DNA from: Cytobacillus purgationiresistens
GTDB taxonomy: Bacteria > Bacillota > Bacilli > Bacillales > Cytobacillaceae
Reading direction: 5' to 3'
DNA length: 64,000 nucleotides
Assembly (NCBI RefSeq): GCF_030813235.1
Contig: NZ_JAUSUB010000018.1
Coordinates: forward strand, 42,920 to 106,919
The translations under genes were made by a program, and so were the position numbers. This document shows positions 37,153-46,345 of this stretch, piece after piece (positions within the stretch are counted from its first letter, which is position 1; every line of letters starts with the position of its first letter). The notes under the pieces are model-generated. The model had not been told where the DNA came from and did not search any database. It saw only the letters and a program-made list of their open reading frames with translations.

Positions 37153-38043
37153 TTATGAGGGTAAATGACGGTTGAAGTGTTTACGCAATCCTTCTCCTAA
37201 AAGATTGAATGTAAATGCGCCAATCACAATTGCCAGCATTGGAAAGAAAGGAATCCAAAAAGCTAAATATGCATCCTTCCTTGCATCTTTAATAAGGGAA
37301 GCCCAGTCCAAGCTTGTATTTTCAAACATGAAGCCCAGTCCGGGAGCAAAAAAAACATCAAAAGAAATAAAAATATTTAAAATAGCCAGCTGTCCAATTA
37401 GCATAATTACGCGTGCAGCATCACTAAAGAAATTCACAATTACGTCTGGAAGTAAATTGGGTAGGTAGTAATGAGCAATCATCTTTCCAGGCTTAACTCC
37501 TATTGTAATCCCAGCCTCCACAAAGCTTTTTTGGGAAATTTGGTGGGATTGCTTCTGAACTAATAATCCCACTCTTCCCACTTCAATTAAGGCAAGAATT
37601 AATATTACAAGAACAAGGCGATGTTCATGATATAAGAGCGGTGGCAAGCAAAGTATCAGCGCTGCAGAAATGATCACCGGAAATCCTGAAAACAATTGGT
37701 TCCACCATCGTAATAGCCAAGGGAAAAACCCCTTATTGCTAGTCCCAAGTAATCCTAACGGAACAGCAACAGCATATCTGATTAATACGATAAGAATAAC
37801 GAGCTTAAATGTATCTTTGGCTCCCATAATAATAAGGCTAAGCATATCCCTTCCTTCGCGATCAGAGCCTAATAAGAAATCCTCTGAAGGGGGAAATGGT
37901 GCCACTCCTATGCCGCCGCCCTCAGGAAATACAATTCTCTCTCCATTTAATTCATGATCTATAAAGGGCAAATATGGACCTGCAAATGTGATGATTAATA
38001 ATATGAGAACCATAAACAAACCATTCAATAAATATTTATTCAT
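37153..38043 (-). CDS. OppC/DppC-type ABC transporter permease (orphan pair)
   Basis: A 296-aa inner-membrane permease with six hydrophobic segments. The N-terminus has the long extracellular loop and LGSDREGRDM motif of OppC/NikC permeases, and the EAG...LPNLL cytoplasmic loop (FVEAGITIGVKPGKMIAHYY) that contacts an ATPase. It follows its partner permease by 15 nt. No ATPase or binding protein gene is adjacent, so it must use components encoded elsewhere, or have lost them. Substrate unknown. Confidence 0.85.
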   Translation of the reverse strand: MNKYLLNGLFMVLILLIITFAGPYLPFIDHELNGERIVFPEGGGIGVAPFPPSEDFLLGSDREGRDMLSLIIMGAKDTFKLVILIVLIRYAVAVPLGLLGTSNKGFFPWLLRWWNQLFSGFPVIISAALILCLPPLLYHEHRLVLVILILALIEVGRVGLLVQKQSHQISQKSFVEAGITIGVKPGKMIAHYYLPNLLPDVIVNFFSDAARVIMLIGQLAILNIFISFDVFFAPGLGFMFENTSLDWASLIKDARKDAYLAFWIPFFPMLAIVIGAFTFNLLGEGLRKHFNRHLPS

Positions 38044-38058
38044 ACGCGCATACTCCCC

Positions 38059-38982
38059 CTATAGAACCCTTAAGCCCTTTTTTATGGCTGCTCCTGCAAT
38101 CTGGGCTAACATCATCAGGCAGATAAAGATGAGGCCGATGCCAATAACAAGTTCAGGTTCTGGATTCATAAGCTCCACACCTTTTTCAAAAGAGTAATGA
38201 TACCCTAATGCAGAGAAAAGACGGTAAGCCATCCCCTGGTATCCTAGCAAGTATTCAGCAATCATCAGGCTAGTCATGAGATGAATCATAATCGAGGTCA
38301 TATGCGTCAAGATCGTTTTCATTGCCACACGCAAAATATGCTTATAAACAACACGCTTCTTCGTAAAGCCTTTGGATCGTGCGACCTGAATATAGTACTG
38401 GCCATCCTCATTCGCTAATGCTGTAGACGTGATACGTGCTGTGTAGGCGAGAGGGTAGATGAGGACCAATAAGGTAGGTAGGAGAAAGCTATATGATGTT
38501 TCTTGACTTAATAACCTTAATGATGGGACTAGAAAGGTCACACTCCAAATCACGCAAACGATAATGAAGAAATCCGGGATAGACTGAAAGAGCCATGTCA
38601 GCCCATTTCCAATGACGTTGCCTTTTTTCTCACCGTGACGATAGTCAAATACTCCTTTTAATACACCTAATACAATCGACAAAATAAAGGCGGGAATAAT
38701 AATTTGCAGACTTCGAGGCACATATCGCTTTAACTCATCTTCAACCGTCACTCTCGGAAATCTAGTATCACCAAGGCTCTTTTGTTCTATTGCATTCTGA
38801 AAAAAGCCTCTGATTCCCTGGATATATGATTCAGCTGTAAAATCATACGCATATTCAGCTACTTTATTATCTTTAATTGCAGTAATCGCGCCTTCTCTAG
38901 GAATCAAAGCAATCATAATGAGCGCAATGATAATGCAGCCATACAGAACCGCATACTTTAAAATTGACCTAATATGATTCAT
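38059..38982 (-). CDS. OppB/DppB-type ABC transporter permease (orphan pair)
   Basis: A 307-aa permease with one N-terminal TM, an extracellular loop of about 80 residues and five further TM segments. The cytoplasmic coupling loop reads VARSKGFTKKRVVYKHILRV. Upstream partner of the OppC-like gene. The long loop (AEYAYDFTAESYIQGIRGF) is typical of peptide/nickel permeases. Inserted between rpsF and ychF. Confidence 0.85.
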   Translation of the reverse strand: MNHIRSILKYAVLYGCIIIALIMIALIPREGAITAIKDNKVAEYAYDFTAESYIQGIRGFFQNAIEQKSLGDTRFPRVTVEDELKRYVPRSLQIIIPAFILSIVLGVLKGVFDYRHGEKKGNVIGNGLTWLFQSIPDFFIIVCVIWSVTFLVPSLRLLSQETSYSFLLPTLLVLIYPLAYTARITSTALANEDGQYYIQVARSKGFTKKRVVYKHILRVAMKTILTHMTSIMIHLMTSLMIAEYLLGYQGMAYRLFSALGYHYSFEKGVELMNPEPELVIGIGLIFICLMMLAQIAGAAIKKGLRVL

Positions 38983-39095
38983 AAAACCTCCGTATTTTTA
39001 CAATATATATCACATACTAACAAATTTTTAGTGAATTTTACATATATTTAGTATATTTAGTTTATTGTTTTGTAAAACGGAGGGTCTGCTGAATT

Positions 39096-39134
39096 AAAAA
39101 AGGGCAAAGCCGATTCATGTTCGGCTTTGCCCTA
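39096..39134. terminator. Terminator after ychF
   Basis: Perfect 14-bp stem TAGGGCAAAGCCGA / TCGGCTTTGCCCTT with U6 run on the minus strand. Confidence 0.9.
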
Positions 39135-39177
39135 TCATTTTTCTTTATAAGATAAGAAAGGATAAATTTTATAAGTT

Positions 39178-39257
39178 AGGAAAATGTCTAGCTCCAGCGC
39201 CTACCCCCCTCTACGATCTAAGCCTGAGGGTAAGCAAGGCGCTTCCGCTTTTCTTAT
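39178..39257. repeat. MITE-like dispersed repeat, copy 2 (reverse orientation)
   Basis: Reverse complement begins AGAAAAGCGGAAGCGCC and ends GGCGCTGGAGCTAGAC, the same ends as the copies at 29667 and 44336. It abuts the ychF stop codon. Confidence 0.75.
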
Positions 39258-40354
39258 ACATTAAAGCGGAAATGCATAACGTCTCCGTCTTTAACAATAT
39301 ACTCTTTTCCTTCAAGTCGTACTTTCCCTGCCTCTTTCGCTGCGTTCATATTGCTGGCAGCAACAAGATCATCATAAGAAACCGTTTCAGCACGGATGAA
39401 CCCTTTTTCAAAGTCACTATGAATAACGCCCGCACATTGTGGTGCTTTCATTCCTTTACGGAATGTCCAAGCTCTTACTTCCTGTACACCTGCAGTAAAA
39501 TAAGTTGCCAGTCCAAGCAAGTCATAAGAAGCCTTGATTAATTGATCAAGTCCTGATTGCTCAATACCAAGCTCTTCAAGGAACATTGCCTTTTCTTCCC
39601 CATCGAGCTCTGCAATTTCGGATTCAATCTTGGCACAAATCACGATCACTTCAGCGTTATCCTTTGCTGCGAAGTCTCTTACACGTTGAACATATTCATT
39701 TGAAGATGGATCAGCTACATCATCTTCTCCGACATTTGCAACATAAAGAACTGGTTTGATTGTCAACAGATGCAAGCCTTTAGCTAATTTCATCTGTTCA
39801 TCTGTAAACTCAACCGTACGTGCAGGTTTATCCGATTCGAAAGCGTCTTTTAATTTTTCTAAAATTTCAAGTTCAAATACGGATTCTTTATCTTTTTGCT
39901 TTGCAAGCTTACTCACACGTGCAATTCGCTTATCAACTGATTCTAAATCTGCTAAGATTAATTCCAAATTGATGGTTTCAATATCATCGATTGGGTCTAC
40001 TTTCCCCGATACATGCGTAATATTATCATCAGCAAAGCAACGAACAACCTGACAAATCGCATCAACTTCACGAATATGGGACAGGAATTTATTACCAAGT
40101 CCTTCACCTTTGCTCGCACCTTTAACAATCCCTGCGATATCGGTAAATTCAAATGCTGTCGGAACCGTTTTCTTTGGCTGAACTAACTCAGTCAATTTAG
40201 ATAAACGTTCATCAGGCACTTCAACAATTCCAACATTAGGATCTATCGTACAAAACGGGTAGTTAGCAGACTCCGCTCCCGCTTGAGTAATTGCATTAAA
40301 TAAAGTCGATTTACCAACATTCGGCAATCCAACAATACCAGCTGTTAAAGCCAT
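39254..40354 (-). CDS. ychF: YchF/Ola1 family redox- and translation-associated ATPase
   Basis: A 366-aa OBG-family P-loop protein. Walker [11 protein letters not shown]3 DIAG ([16 protein letters not shown]), the altered G4 NVGE typical of ATP-preferring YchF, a coiled-coil insertion (about 130-190) and a C-terminal TGS domain. The ATG at 40354 follows GAGGAG. It is implicated in ribosome binding and oxidative stress response. Conserved position between spo0J and rpsF. Confidence 0.95.
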   Translation of the reverse strand: MALTAGIVGLPNVGKSTLFNAITQAGAESANYPFCTIDPNVGIVEVPDERLSKLTELVQPKKTVPTAFEFTDIAGIVKGASKGEGLGNKFLSHIREVDAICQVVRCFADDNITHVSGKVDPIDDIETINLELILADLESVDKRIARVSKLAKQKDKESVFELEILEKLKDAFESDKPARTVEFTDEQMKLAKGLHLLTIKPVLYVANVGEDDVADPSSNEYVQRVRDFAAKDNAEVIVICAKIESEIAELDGEEKAMFLEELGIEQSGLDQLIKASYDLLGLATYFTAGVQEVRAWTFRKGMKAPQCAGVIHSDFEKGFIRAETVSYDDLVAASNMNAAKEAGKVRLEGKEYIVKDGDVMHFRFNV

Positions 40355-40437
40355 CCAAGTCACTCCTCTAGTGTAATATCTATTTAAAAAATTTAACTTT
40401 TCTCATGTAAACAAGCCTCTCACAATTATAGAGAGTT

Positions 40438-40500
40438 GAAAAGAAAAGCGCAAGGGCATCGTCCCGCTAGATCTTGTAGGCAGACCATCTGAAAAGGCAT
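40438..40500. repeat. Partial dispersed repeat upstream of ychF
   Basis: GAAAAGAAAAGCGCAAGGGC followed by TCGTCCCGCTAGATCTTG matches only the left end of the MITE-like family; no right end is found. Confidence 0.45.
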
Positions 40501-40548
40501 AAGTGTCTGACTAATGAAATGCAAAGAAAACTCAGGATCAAAAAAGCC

Positions 40549-40734
40549 TTATTTCAAAACCTTTTTCATCTTTCTCGTAAATTCCCGACGTGGAATCATG
40601 ACGCTATGGGCACAGCCTTCGCACTTTATTCTAATATCCGCGCCCATTCGGATGATCTTCCAACGATTCGTTCCGCATGGATGAGCCTTTTTCATCTCTA
40701 CTACATCATTCAGTTCATATTCCTTTTGCTCCAT
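40549..40734 (-). CDS. yyzM: DUF951 zinc-ribbon-like small protein (YyzM-like)
   Basis: A 61-aa protein with the DUF951 pattern: DVVEMKKAHPCGTNRWKIIR, GADIRIKCEGCAH and MIPRREF. The Cys residues (CG and CEGC) may bind Zn. The start at 40734 (MEQKEYELNDV) has GGAG 8 nt upstream; a longer in-frame ATG lies 18 nt before. It precedes ychF in a conserved pair. Function unknown. Confidence 0.85.
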   Translation of the reverse strand: MEQKEYELNDVVEMKKAHPCGTNRWKIIRMGADIRIKCEGCAHSVMIPRREFTRKMKKVLK

Positions 40735-41054
40735 TGCAATCACTCCATCCAATCAATGTAAAAGCTAAAACAATTTTATTTTTACAGCATAAATGCTTGT
40801 AATTTAAAAATATTAGATTGATATCACTTCAAGAAACATTACTAGTTTAACCATTTCCTTTTAATATTGTAACGTCCTATGAATTCTTCGGTCAAAGAAA
40901 TTTTTATGAGGCTATTTTAACAGGATCATTATGTATAGATGAGAAGAAATTTCCGTATACTGTTACTACCGTAAAAACTTGAACATTCGGTCTTTATTTA
41001 TAATGTGGGATAGAGAATATACGTGGACCTAATGATAATAAGGAGTGGAGCTTG
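40735..41054. promoter_or_regulatory. yyaC upstream region with possible sporulation promoter
   Basis: About 320 bp without a gene, between divergent yyzM and yyaC. TGTATA at 40931 and GTATACTG about 17 bp later resemble a forespore sigma-F/G promoter, which suits yyaC, known as a sporulation gene. The assignment is tentative. Confidence 0.3.
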
Positions 41055-41672
41055 ATGAATATCAATCCAAACATATTCGATAAAAAGAGCAGATCGGCTT
41101 CAAGAATCTCGCATGATGAAGTAAGTGCCTCTAACAAGCTCGCGATTGAGGTAAAACAAATGCTGCCTACAGACATAGGTCATCGCCCTATTGTCCTTGT
41201 ATGCATAGGGACAGATCGTTCTACTGGTGATTCACTTGGACCACTCGTCGGCTCTCTCCTTGAAGAGAAATCATTACCCAATCTCTTTGTATATGGAACA
41301 CTGGAAAATCCAATACATGCTGTTAACATGATTGAAAAACTTGAATCCATCAAGCAATTACATATCAACCCTTTTATTATTGGCATTGATGCCTGTTTAG
41401 GTCGGGTGAAGAGTGTAGGAGTCATTCAAATAGCAGCTGGCCCAGTAAAGCCAGGTGCTGGTGTCAATAAAGATTTGCCTGAAGTAGGCGATATGCATAT
41501 TGCCGGCATTGTGAATGTAAGCGGCTTTATGGAATTTATGGTCTTGCAAAATACCAGACTCAGCCTAGTGATGAAAATGGCAAAAACAATTGCCAATGGT
41601 ATTCATGAAATGAGCTTAATGAATCATTCCAATTGGTCAGCCATCGATTGGAGCAAAGAACAAACGCTATAA
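41055..41672 (+). CDS. yyaC: Spore protease YyaC
   Basis: A 205-aa protein of the YyaC/Gpr-related family. VLVCIGTDRSTGDSLGPLVG (about 50-69), FVYGTLENPIHAVN and IGIDACLG match the family, whose fold resembles hydrogenase maturation and germination proteases. AAGGAG precedes the ATG at 41055. It is one of the few plus-strand genes left of oriC, as in B. subtilis. Supports sporulation. Confidence 0.92.
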   Translation: MNINPNIFDKKSRSASRISHDEVSASNKLAIEVKQMLPTDIGHRPIVLVCIGTDRSTGDSLGPLVGSLLEEKSLPNLFVYGTLENPIHAVNMIEKLESIKQLHINPFIIGIDACLGRVKSVGVIQIAAGPVKPGAGVNKDLPEVGDMHIAGIVNVSGFMEFMVLQNTRLSLVMKMAKTIANGIHEMSLMNHSNWSAIDWSKEQTL

Positions 41673-41702
41673 CAGTGCTTGAACTAAACGTATAGCGTTT
41701 GT
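41664..41702. terminator. Bidirectional terminator between yyaC and DUF554 gene
   Basis: Stem AACGCTAT / ATAGCGTT extended by AAAC/GTTT, starting inside the last yyaC codons and ending in T-rich sequence. Confidence 0.7.
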
Positions 41703-41720
41703 TTATTAATCCGCCCAGGA

Positions 41721-42422
41721 TTAAATAAAATACATAACCGTTACAATGACTGCTGTAATCAATATTCCCGGAAGAAGATTTGCCACTCGTATTTTAGCAA
41801 GATTCATTAAATTGATCCCAATGGCAAAGATCATTACGCCCCCAGTTGCTGTCATTTCCATAATGAAGCTATCCATTAACGCCTGCGGAACGACGCGATC
41901 TATTTGCGTTGCAAATAATGCGATTAACCCTTGATAGAGGATAACTGGTACGGCAGAAAAAACAACACCGATTCCTAATGTCGTCGTTAAAATTAACGCT
42001 GTAAAGCCATCGATAATGGATTTTGTATAAAGGACAGAATGATCACCGCGTATGCCGCTATCTAATGCACCTATAATACCCATCGCGCCAATGACAAAAA
42101 TAAGTGTGGCTGTCACAAATCCTTGTGAGATGCTGCCTTGACCATTCGATCCTATTCTTGCTTCCAGCCAAATACCTAATGCATTGAGCTTATCATCCAA
42201 TCGTAAAAATTCACCGATGACCGCACCAAATACAAGACTTAAGATGACAATAAGGAAATTCTCGCTCTTTAAGCCCATCTGTAATCCTAAAAACATTACA
42301 GCCAATCCAATAGCTTGCATGACTGTCACTTTCATATTCTCAGGAATACGGTTTAAAACCTTTCCAATCACTGTCCCGATGACAATGCAAAGCCCGTTAA
42401 CAAGCGTACCTATTAAAAACAT
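41721..42422 (-). CDS. DUF554 membrane protein (YdfK/YyaS-type)
   Basis: A 233-aa integral membrane protein of the DUF554 family, with seven or so TM segments and repeated GxxIGxxL-type small-residue motifs (LVNGLCIVIGTVIG; SLVFGAVIGEFLRLDD). The ATG at 42422 is preceded by AGGTGA; a GTG 9 nt upstream is an alternative. It may be a transporter; no substrate is known. Located between yyaC and spo0J, convergent with yyaC. Confidence 0.8.
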   Translation of the reverse strand: MFLIGTLVNGLCIVIGTVIGKVLNRIPENMKVTVMQAIGLAVMFLGLQMGLKSENFLIVILSLVFGAVIGEFLRLDDKLNALGIWLEARIGSNGQGSISQGFVTATLIFVIGAMGIIGALDSGIRGDHSVLYTKSIIDGFTALILTTTLGIGVVFSAVPVILYQGLIALFATQIDRVVPQALMDSFIMEMTATGGVMIFAIGINLMNLAKIRVANLLPGILITAVIVTVMYFI

Positions 42423-42512
42423 TTTTTTCACCTGACCAATGAATGACGATATTTATTCTGTCTATCATTACAATATTTTTTTGATTAATGGAAGAAAGTT
42501 ATGCTCGTTCAA

Positions 42513-42541
42513 AAAAATAACCATCTAAAAAGATGGTCATG
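42513..42541. terminator. Terminator after spo0J
   Basis: Stem ACCATCTTTT/AAAGATGGT with U7 run on the minus strand, touching the spo0J stop codon. Confidence 0.8.
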
Positions 42542-43394
42542 AATAATTACTGTCCTGATCTAATAGGTCAATAATCCGTTCTAAATCGTCTTTAGAAAAG
42601 AATTCTATTTCGATTTTCCCTTTGTTTTTACTTTGTTTAATATGAACAGACGTACCAAATTTTTCTCTCAAAGAGGATTCACGCTGTTTAATGAATACGT
42701 CTTTGTGATCAGCTGCTTTTTTCGTTTCACGTGGAACATGTTGATTGAGCTGCTGAATGAATTTTTCAAGCTGTCGCACATTTAATGATTCTTTTATTGT
42801 TTTTTCAACGACTGGCTTTATCTGGTCTTTTTTTCTTAAACCCAGTAATGCTCGTCCGTGACCCATTGTTATTTTCTTCTCAGAAATTAAATCTTGAATG
42901 CTTGCCGGGAGTGAAAGCAACCTCATATGGTTTGCAATATGAGGTCGGCTTTTCCCAAGACGTTTTGCTAGCTCCTCTTGTGTAATCTTTAATTTCTCAA
43001 TTAAAAGCTGGTAAGCTGCCCCCTCTTCTATCGGGGTCAGGTCCTCCCGCTGTAAGTTCTCCAAGATGGCTAATTCCATCATTTGCTGTTCAGTAAGCTC
43101 TCTGATAACAACAGGAATTTTCTCGAGTTTTGCTTCCTTAGCTGCACGATAGCGCCTTTCACCAACAACTATTTCATAGCCTTTAATACTCTTTCTAACT
43201 ATGATCGGCTGGAGAATGCCATGCTCCAATATTGATTGCTTTAGCTCTTCAATGCCTTCCTGTCGAAAGATTTTTCTTGGCTGATAAGGATTGGGACGAA
43301 TCTCTTTTAGTTTCAATTCCCTGATGACTTCTTCGCTCTCTGTTTCCACATTTGTAAAAAATGCATTCAGCCCTTTACCTAATCCTTTAGCCAT
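42537..43394 (-). CDS. spo0J: ParB-family chromosome partition protein Spo0J
   Basis: A 285-aa ParB. The N-terminal CTPase domain has GERRYRAAKEA and IRPNPYQPRK, the central helix-turn-helix TQEELAKRLGKSRPHIANHM binds parS, and the C-terminal dimerisation domain follows. It clamps DNA at parS, spreads and recruits SMC; with Soj it controls origin segregation, DnaA activity and sporulation entry. It overlaps the soj end by 8 nt. The gene contains its own parS at 42723-42738. Confidence 0.96.
   Translation of the reverse strand: MAKGLGKGLNAFFTNVETESEEVIRELKLKEIRPNPYQPRKIFRQEGIEELKQSILEHGILQPIIVRKSIKGYEIVVGERRYRAAKEAKLEKIPVVIRELTEQQMMELAILENLQREDLTPIEEGAAYQLLIEKLKITQEELAKRLGKSRPHIANHMRLLSLPASIQDLISEKKITMGHGRALLGLRKKDQIKPVVEKTIKESLNVRQLEKFIQQLNQHVPRETKKAADHKDVFIKQRESSLREKFGTSVHIKQSKNKGKIEIEFFSKDDLERIIDLLDQDSNYS
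42723..42738. promoter_or_regulatory. parS site within spo0J
   Basis: The minus strand reads TGTTCCACGTGAAACG, 15 of 16 matches to TGTTNCACGTGAAACA. This is the classical spo0J-internal parS of Bacillus. Confidence 0.9.
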
Positions 43395-44148
43395 TGCTAA
43401 CCACTTCCTTTGCCAAATCTAAATAGACTTCAGCCCCTCGTGATTTCGGATCATAGTTTATGATTGGTTCTCCGTGGCTTGGTGCCTCACTTAAACGGAC
43501 ATTTCGAGGAATGATTGTTTTATAAACCTTATCTTGAAAATATTTCTTAACCTCATCAATGACTTGAATACCTAAATTCGTTCGTGCATCCAGCATTGTT
43601 AAGAGCACACCTTCAATTTTCAAATCTTGGTTCAAATGCTTTTGGACAAGACGAACAGTATTTAATAGCTGGCTAAGTCCTTCCAACGCATAATACTCGC
43701 ACTGAACTGGGATCATAACCGCATCCGAGGCAGTCAAAGAATTTAAGGTTAATAAACCTAATGACGGTGGACAATCAATAATAATATAATCATAATCATC
43801 CTTTACTTCTTCGAGCGCACGTTTTAATCTAATTTCTCTGGAAATCGTCGGCACTAGCTCTATTTCTGCACCCGCAAGCTGAATGGTTGCTGGAATGGCA
43901 TACAAGTTCTCAACTGATGTAGGTTTAATTACTTTTGAAGCTTCTACATCATCAACCAATACATCATAGATACATTGGTCAACATCTGCCTTCTCAATGC
44001 CAACCCCGCTTGTTGCATTACCTTGTGGATCAATATCTACTAATAGCACCTTTTTTCCTACAGCTGCTAAGCAAGCCCCTAGATTAACAGAGGTTGTCGT
44101 CTTACCCACTCCGCCCTTTTGATTCGCAATTGCGATTGTTTTGCTCAA
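43387..44148 (-). CDS. soj: ParA-family ATPase Soj
   Basis: A 253-aa deviant Walker ATPase, the same length as B. subtilis Soj. Deviant Walker A KGGVGKTTT near residue 10, Walker A' LLVDIDPQGNAT and Walker B IIIDCPPSLG. ATP-bound dimers bind DNA; Soj regulates DnaA and segregates origins with Spo0J. I chose the TTG at 44148 (LSKTIAIANQ) since AGGTGATT stands 6 nt before; a GTG 9 nt earlier overlaps that site. Confidence 0.95.
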   Translation of the reverse strand: MSKTIAIANQKGGVGKTTTSVNLGACLAAVGKKVLLVDIDPQGNATSGVGIEKADVDQCIYDVLVDDVEASKVIKPTSVENLYAIPATIQLAGAEIELVPTISREIRLKRALEEVKDDYDYIIIDCPPSLGLLTLNSLTASDAVMIPVQCEYYALEGLSQLLNTVRLVQKHLNQDLKIEGVLLTMLDARTNLGIQVIDEVKKYFQDKVYKTIIPRNVRLSEAPSHGEPIINYDPKSRGAEVYLDLAKEVVSNG

Positions 44149-44335
44149 CGAAATCACCTGCCTTTACGTTACATAGTCTCTATGATTGTATGTAAATCCC
44201 TTGATTCTACTTTATTTGCTAAAGTCATAGCCTATTTTCATCTAGTAAACAGGCAATTATGTAGTCTATTTTATCATGAAAAAGATAAGAGAATAATTAT
44301 TTTGCGAAAAATAAGAAAATCTTCCAATCTAACAA

Positions 44336-44490
44336 GAAAAGTGCAAGCGCCTAGTTCATCGCCGTACAAACCGCAGCAGGGCTTTGACCGAGATAAAAGG
44401 AAACACGGTTAGCGATAGCAAACCGATGTTGACCTATCGCACGGAGGAGACCTGAAATCTGATAGGCGCTGGAGCTAGGGATATTATTCT
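44336..44490. repeat. MITE-like dispersed repeat, copy 3
   Basis: Left end AAGAAAAGTGCAAGCGCC, right end TAGGCGCTGGAGCTAGGG followed by ATTCTAATTGAAAA, which also follows the copy ending at 29790. The centre differs and folds separately. It occupies most of the 421-bp gap between noc and soj, which holds no gene. Confidence 0.75.
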
Positions 44491-44531
44491 AATTGAAAAT
44501 TAAAAAGAGGATAAACATAGACTTACAGAGT

Positions 44532-44569
44532 AAAAAAGCTGGCCAACTTTTATGCAGGCCAGCCTTTTA
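44532..44569. terminator. Terminator after noc
   Basis: Stem AAGGCTGGCC / GGCCAGCTTT with U6 run on the minus strand. Confidence 0.9.
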
Positions 44570-45463
44570 TTATCTCTTCTTCTTTGGAATCTTAATTGTA
44601 ATCTGATAGAACTCATCAAATTCTTCCTCTTGGGAATCAAGGTTAATTCCGCTATCTGATACCATGGAAAGTGATTGACGAATCGTATTGACAGCTATGC
44701 GCATGTCTTTGCTAAAAGCTTTTCTTTTCGGCTTCGGCTTTGCATTTTTATCTTCCAGTAACTTGACGACACGTTCCTCAGTTTGCTTCACATTCAGATG
44801 CTTTTCTATAATTTCCTGAAGAAGAGCGATTTGCTTCTCAGGATTTTTAAGTGGTATAAGAGACCTTGCATGACGTTCTGTGATTGCCTTTCTTAATAAA
44901 GCATCTTGAACGTCCTGTGGCAGCTTTAAAAGTCTCAACTTATTTGCAACAGTGGATTGGCCTTTTCCCAATCTTTGGGCCAATGCTTCCTGTGTAAGAT
45001 TGTGCAGCTCTAGAAGCTTCCCGTAAGCTACGGCTTCTTCAATTGGTGACAATTCCTCTCGCTGTAAGTTTTCAATTAAAGCGATGGAGGCTGTTTCAGT
45101 ATCGCTCATATTTTTCACAATCGCTGGAACCTCGTCCCAGCCTAGTTTGTTCATTGCACGCCAACGACGCTCACCGGCAATGATTTCGAACTGACCGTCT
45201 GTAAATTCCCTCACGACAATCGGCTGGATAATTCCATGCATATGGATTGTCCGTGAAAGCTCTTCTATTTTTTCATCATCAAATATTGTCCGAGGCTGAA
45301 AGCGATTCGGAACAATATGATCAATTGGGATTTTCTTAATTTCCTCATTCACTGCCAATTCTTCTTCCACTTCTGTATCTAGTTGTTCTTCTGACTGTTC
45401 TATTTCTTCACCTTGTTCTTCCTTTTCGCCTAGGCCAAAAAAACGTGAGAAAGAATTTTTCAT
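44570..45463 (-). CDS. noc: Nucleoid occlusion protein Noc
   Basis: A 297-aa ParB paralogue. It starts with the amphipathic membrane-targeting helix [14 protein letters not shown] typical of Noc, then an acidic linker, the ParB-like CTPase domain ([13 protein letters not shown]) and the helix-turn-helix [21 protein letters not shown]. Noc binds NBS sites and blocks FtsZ ring formation over the nucleoid. The ATG at 45463 is preceded by AAGGTGG; a GTG lies one codon upstream. Adjacent to rsmG as in Bacillus. Confidence 0.95.
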   Translation of the reverse strand: MKNSFSRFFGLGEKEEQGEEIEQSEEQLDTEVEEELAVNEEIKKIPIDHIVPNRFQPRTIFDDEKIEELSRTIHMHGIIQPIVVREFTDGQFEIIAGERRWRAMNKLGWDEVPAIVKNMSDTETASIALIENLQREELSPIEEAVAYGKLLELHNLTQEALAQRLGKGQSTVANKLRLLKLPQDVQDALLRKAITERHARSLIPLKNPEKQIALLQEIIEKHLNVKQTEERVVKLLEDKNAKPKPKRKAFSKDMRIAVNTIRQSLSMVSDSGINLDSQEEEFDEFYQITIKIPKKKR

Positions 45464-45593
45464 CACACTGCACCACCTTTACGAAACTCCCTTTTACTTA
45501 TTCTCTATAAAAATGACAAATCCTGCGTACCGTTGTCAACATATTAATAAGAATCTAACCAATGAAAGGATCCTCATACTCATTCAATTGATT

Positions 45594-46310
45594 TTACTCA
45601 ATTGGTGATTTATTTGGAGTACCAGGCTTTCTTGGATATTTTTTAGGGGTCGTTTTTTCCTTTTCAATAATTAAAATATTCCGTTCACTTTCTTCTTGAG
45701 GCAATGTAAAGGTATGGGATTCATTAAGCCTTCCTCCTAAAACAGAAACAGCCTTTTGCCCTGCATGCAACTCGTCCTTTGCACTTGCGCCCTTCATTGC
45801 GACAAACGTACCGCCAACCTTAGCAAGCGGCAGACAAAGCTCACTTAACACAGATAATCTTGCAACCGCTCTTGCCGTTACAACATCAAAAGCTTCTCGA
45901 TACATTTTATTTTGTCCGAAGGTTTCTGCACGGTCATGAATAAATTGAACATTATTTAATCCGAGTACTTCCGCAAGATGAGTTAAAAAGCCAATTCGCT
46001 TATTTAAAGAATCAACGATGGTAATATGTAGTTCTGGAAAAGCAATTTTTAGCGGGATACTAGGAAAACCAGCACCTGCGCCAACATCACAAACCGTTAA
46101 AGGTTTTGAGAAATCAAAATAAAACGCTGCTGAGAGAGAATCATAGAAATGCTTCAAATATACTTCTTTTTTTTCGGTAATAGCAGTTAAATTCATTTTT
46201 TCATTCCATTCGACAAGAGTGGAATAATATATTTCATATTGTTGGATTTGCTCAGGCGAAAGGGAAATCCCCTTCGCCGCAAGCAATTGGACAAATTGTT
46301 CAGTATCCAT
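45594..46310 (-). CDS. rsmG: 16S rRNA (guanine527-N7)-methyltransferase RsmG
   Basis: A 238-aa Rossmann-fold methyltransferase (GidB). The SAM-binding motif [15 protein letters not shown] and the following [14 protein letters not shown] are clear, and the Lys-rich C-terminus ([15 protein letters not shown]) is the family signature. It modifies G527 of 16S rRNA; loss gives low-level streptomycin resistance. It follows mnmG by 35 nt. Confidence 0.96.
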   Translation of the reverse strand: MDTEQFVQLLAAKGISLSPEQIQQYEIYYSTLVEWNEKMNLTAITEKKEVYLKHFYDSLSAAFYFDFSKPLTVCDVGAGAGFPSIPLKIAFPELHITIVDSLNKRIGFLTHLAEVLGLNNVQFIHDRAETFGQNKMYREAFDVVTARAVARLSVLSELCLPLAKVGGTFVAMKGASAKDELHAGQKAVSVLGGRLNESHTFTLPQEESERNILIIEKEKTTPKKYPRKPGTPNKSPIE

Positions 46311-46345
46311 TCCTCAAATCCTTTCTTATATAGAAAACGATCTTG

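Noticed and set aside
40118..40130. Additional parS/NBS motifs in ychF
   Set aside because: No match to TGTTNCACGTGAAACA or ATTTCCCGGGAAAT within one or two mismatches was found there or elsewhere besides the two reported parS sites.
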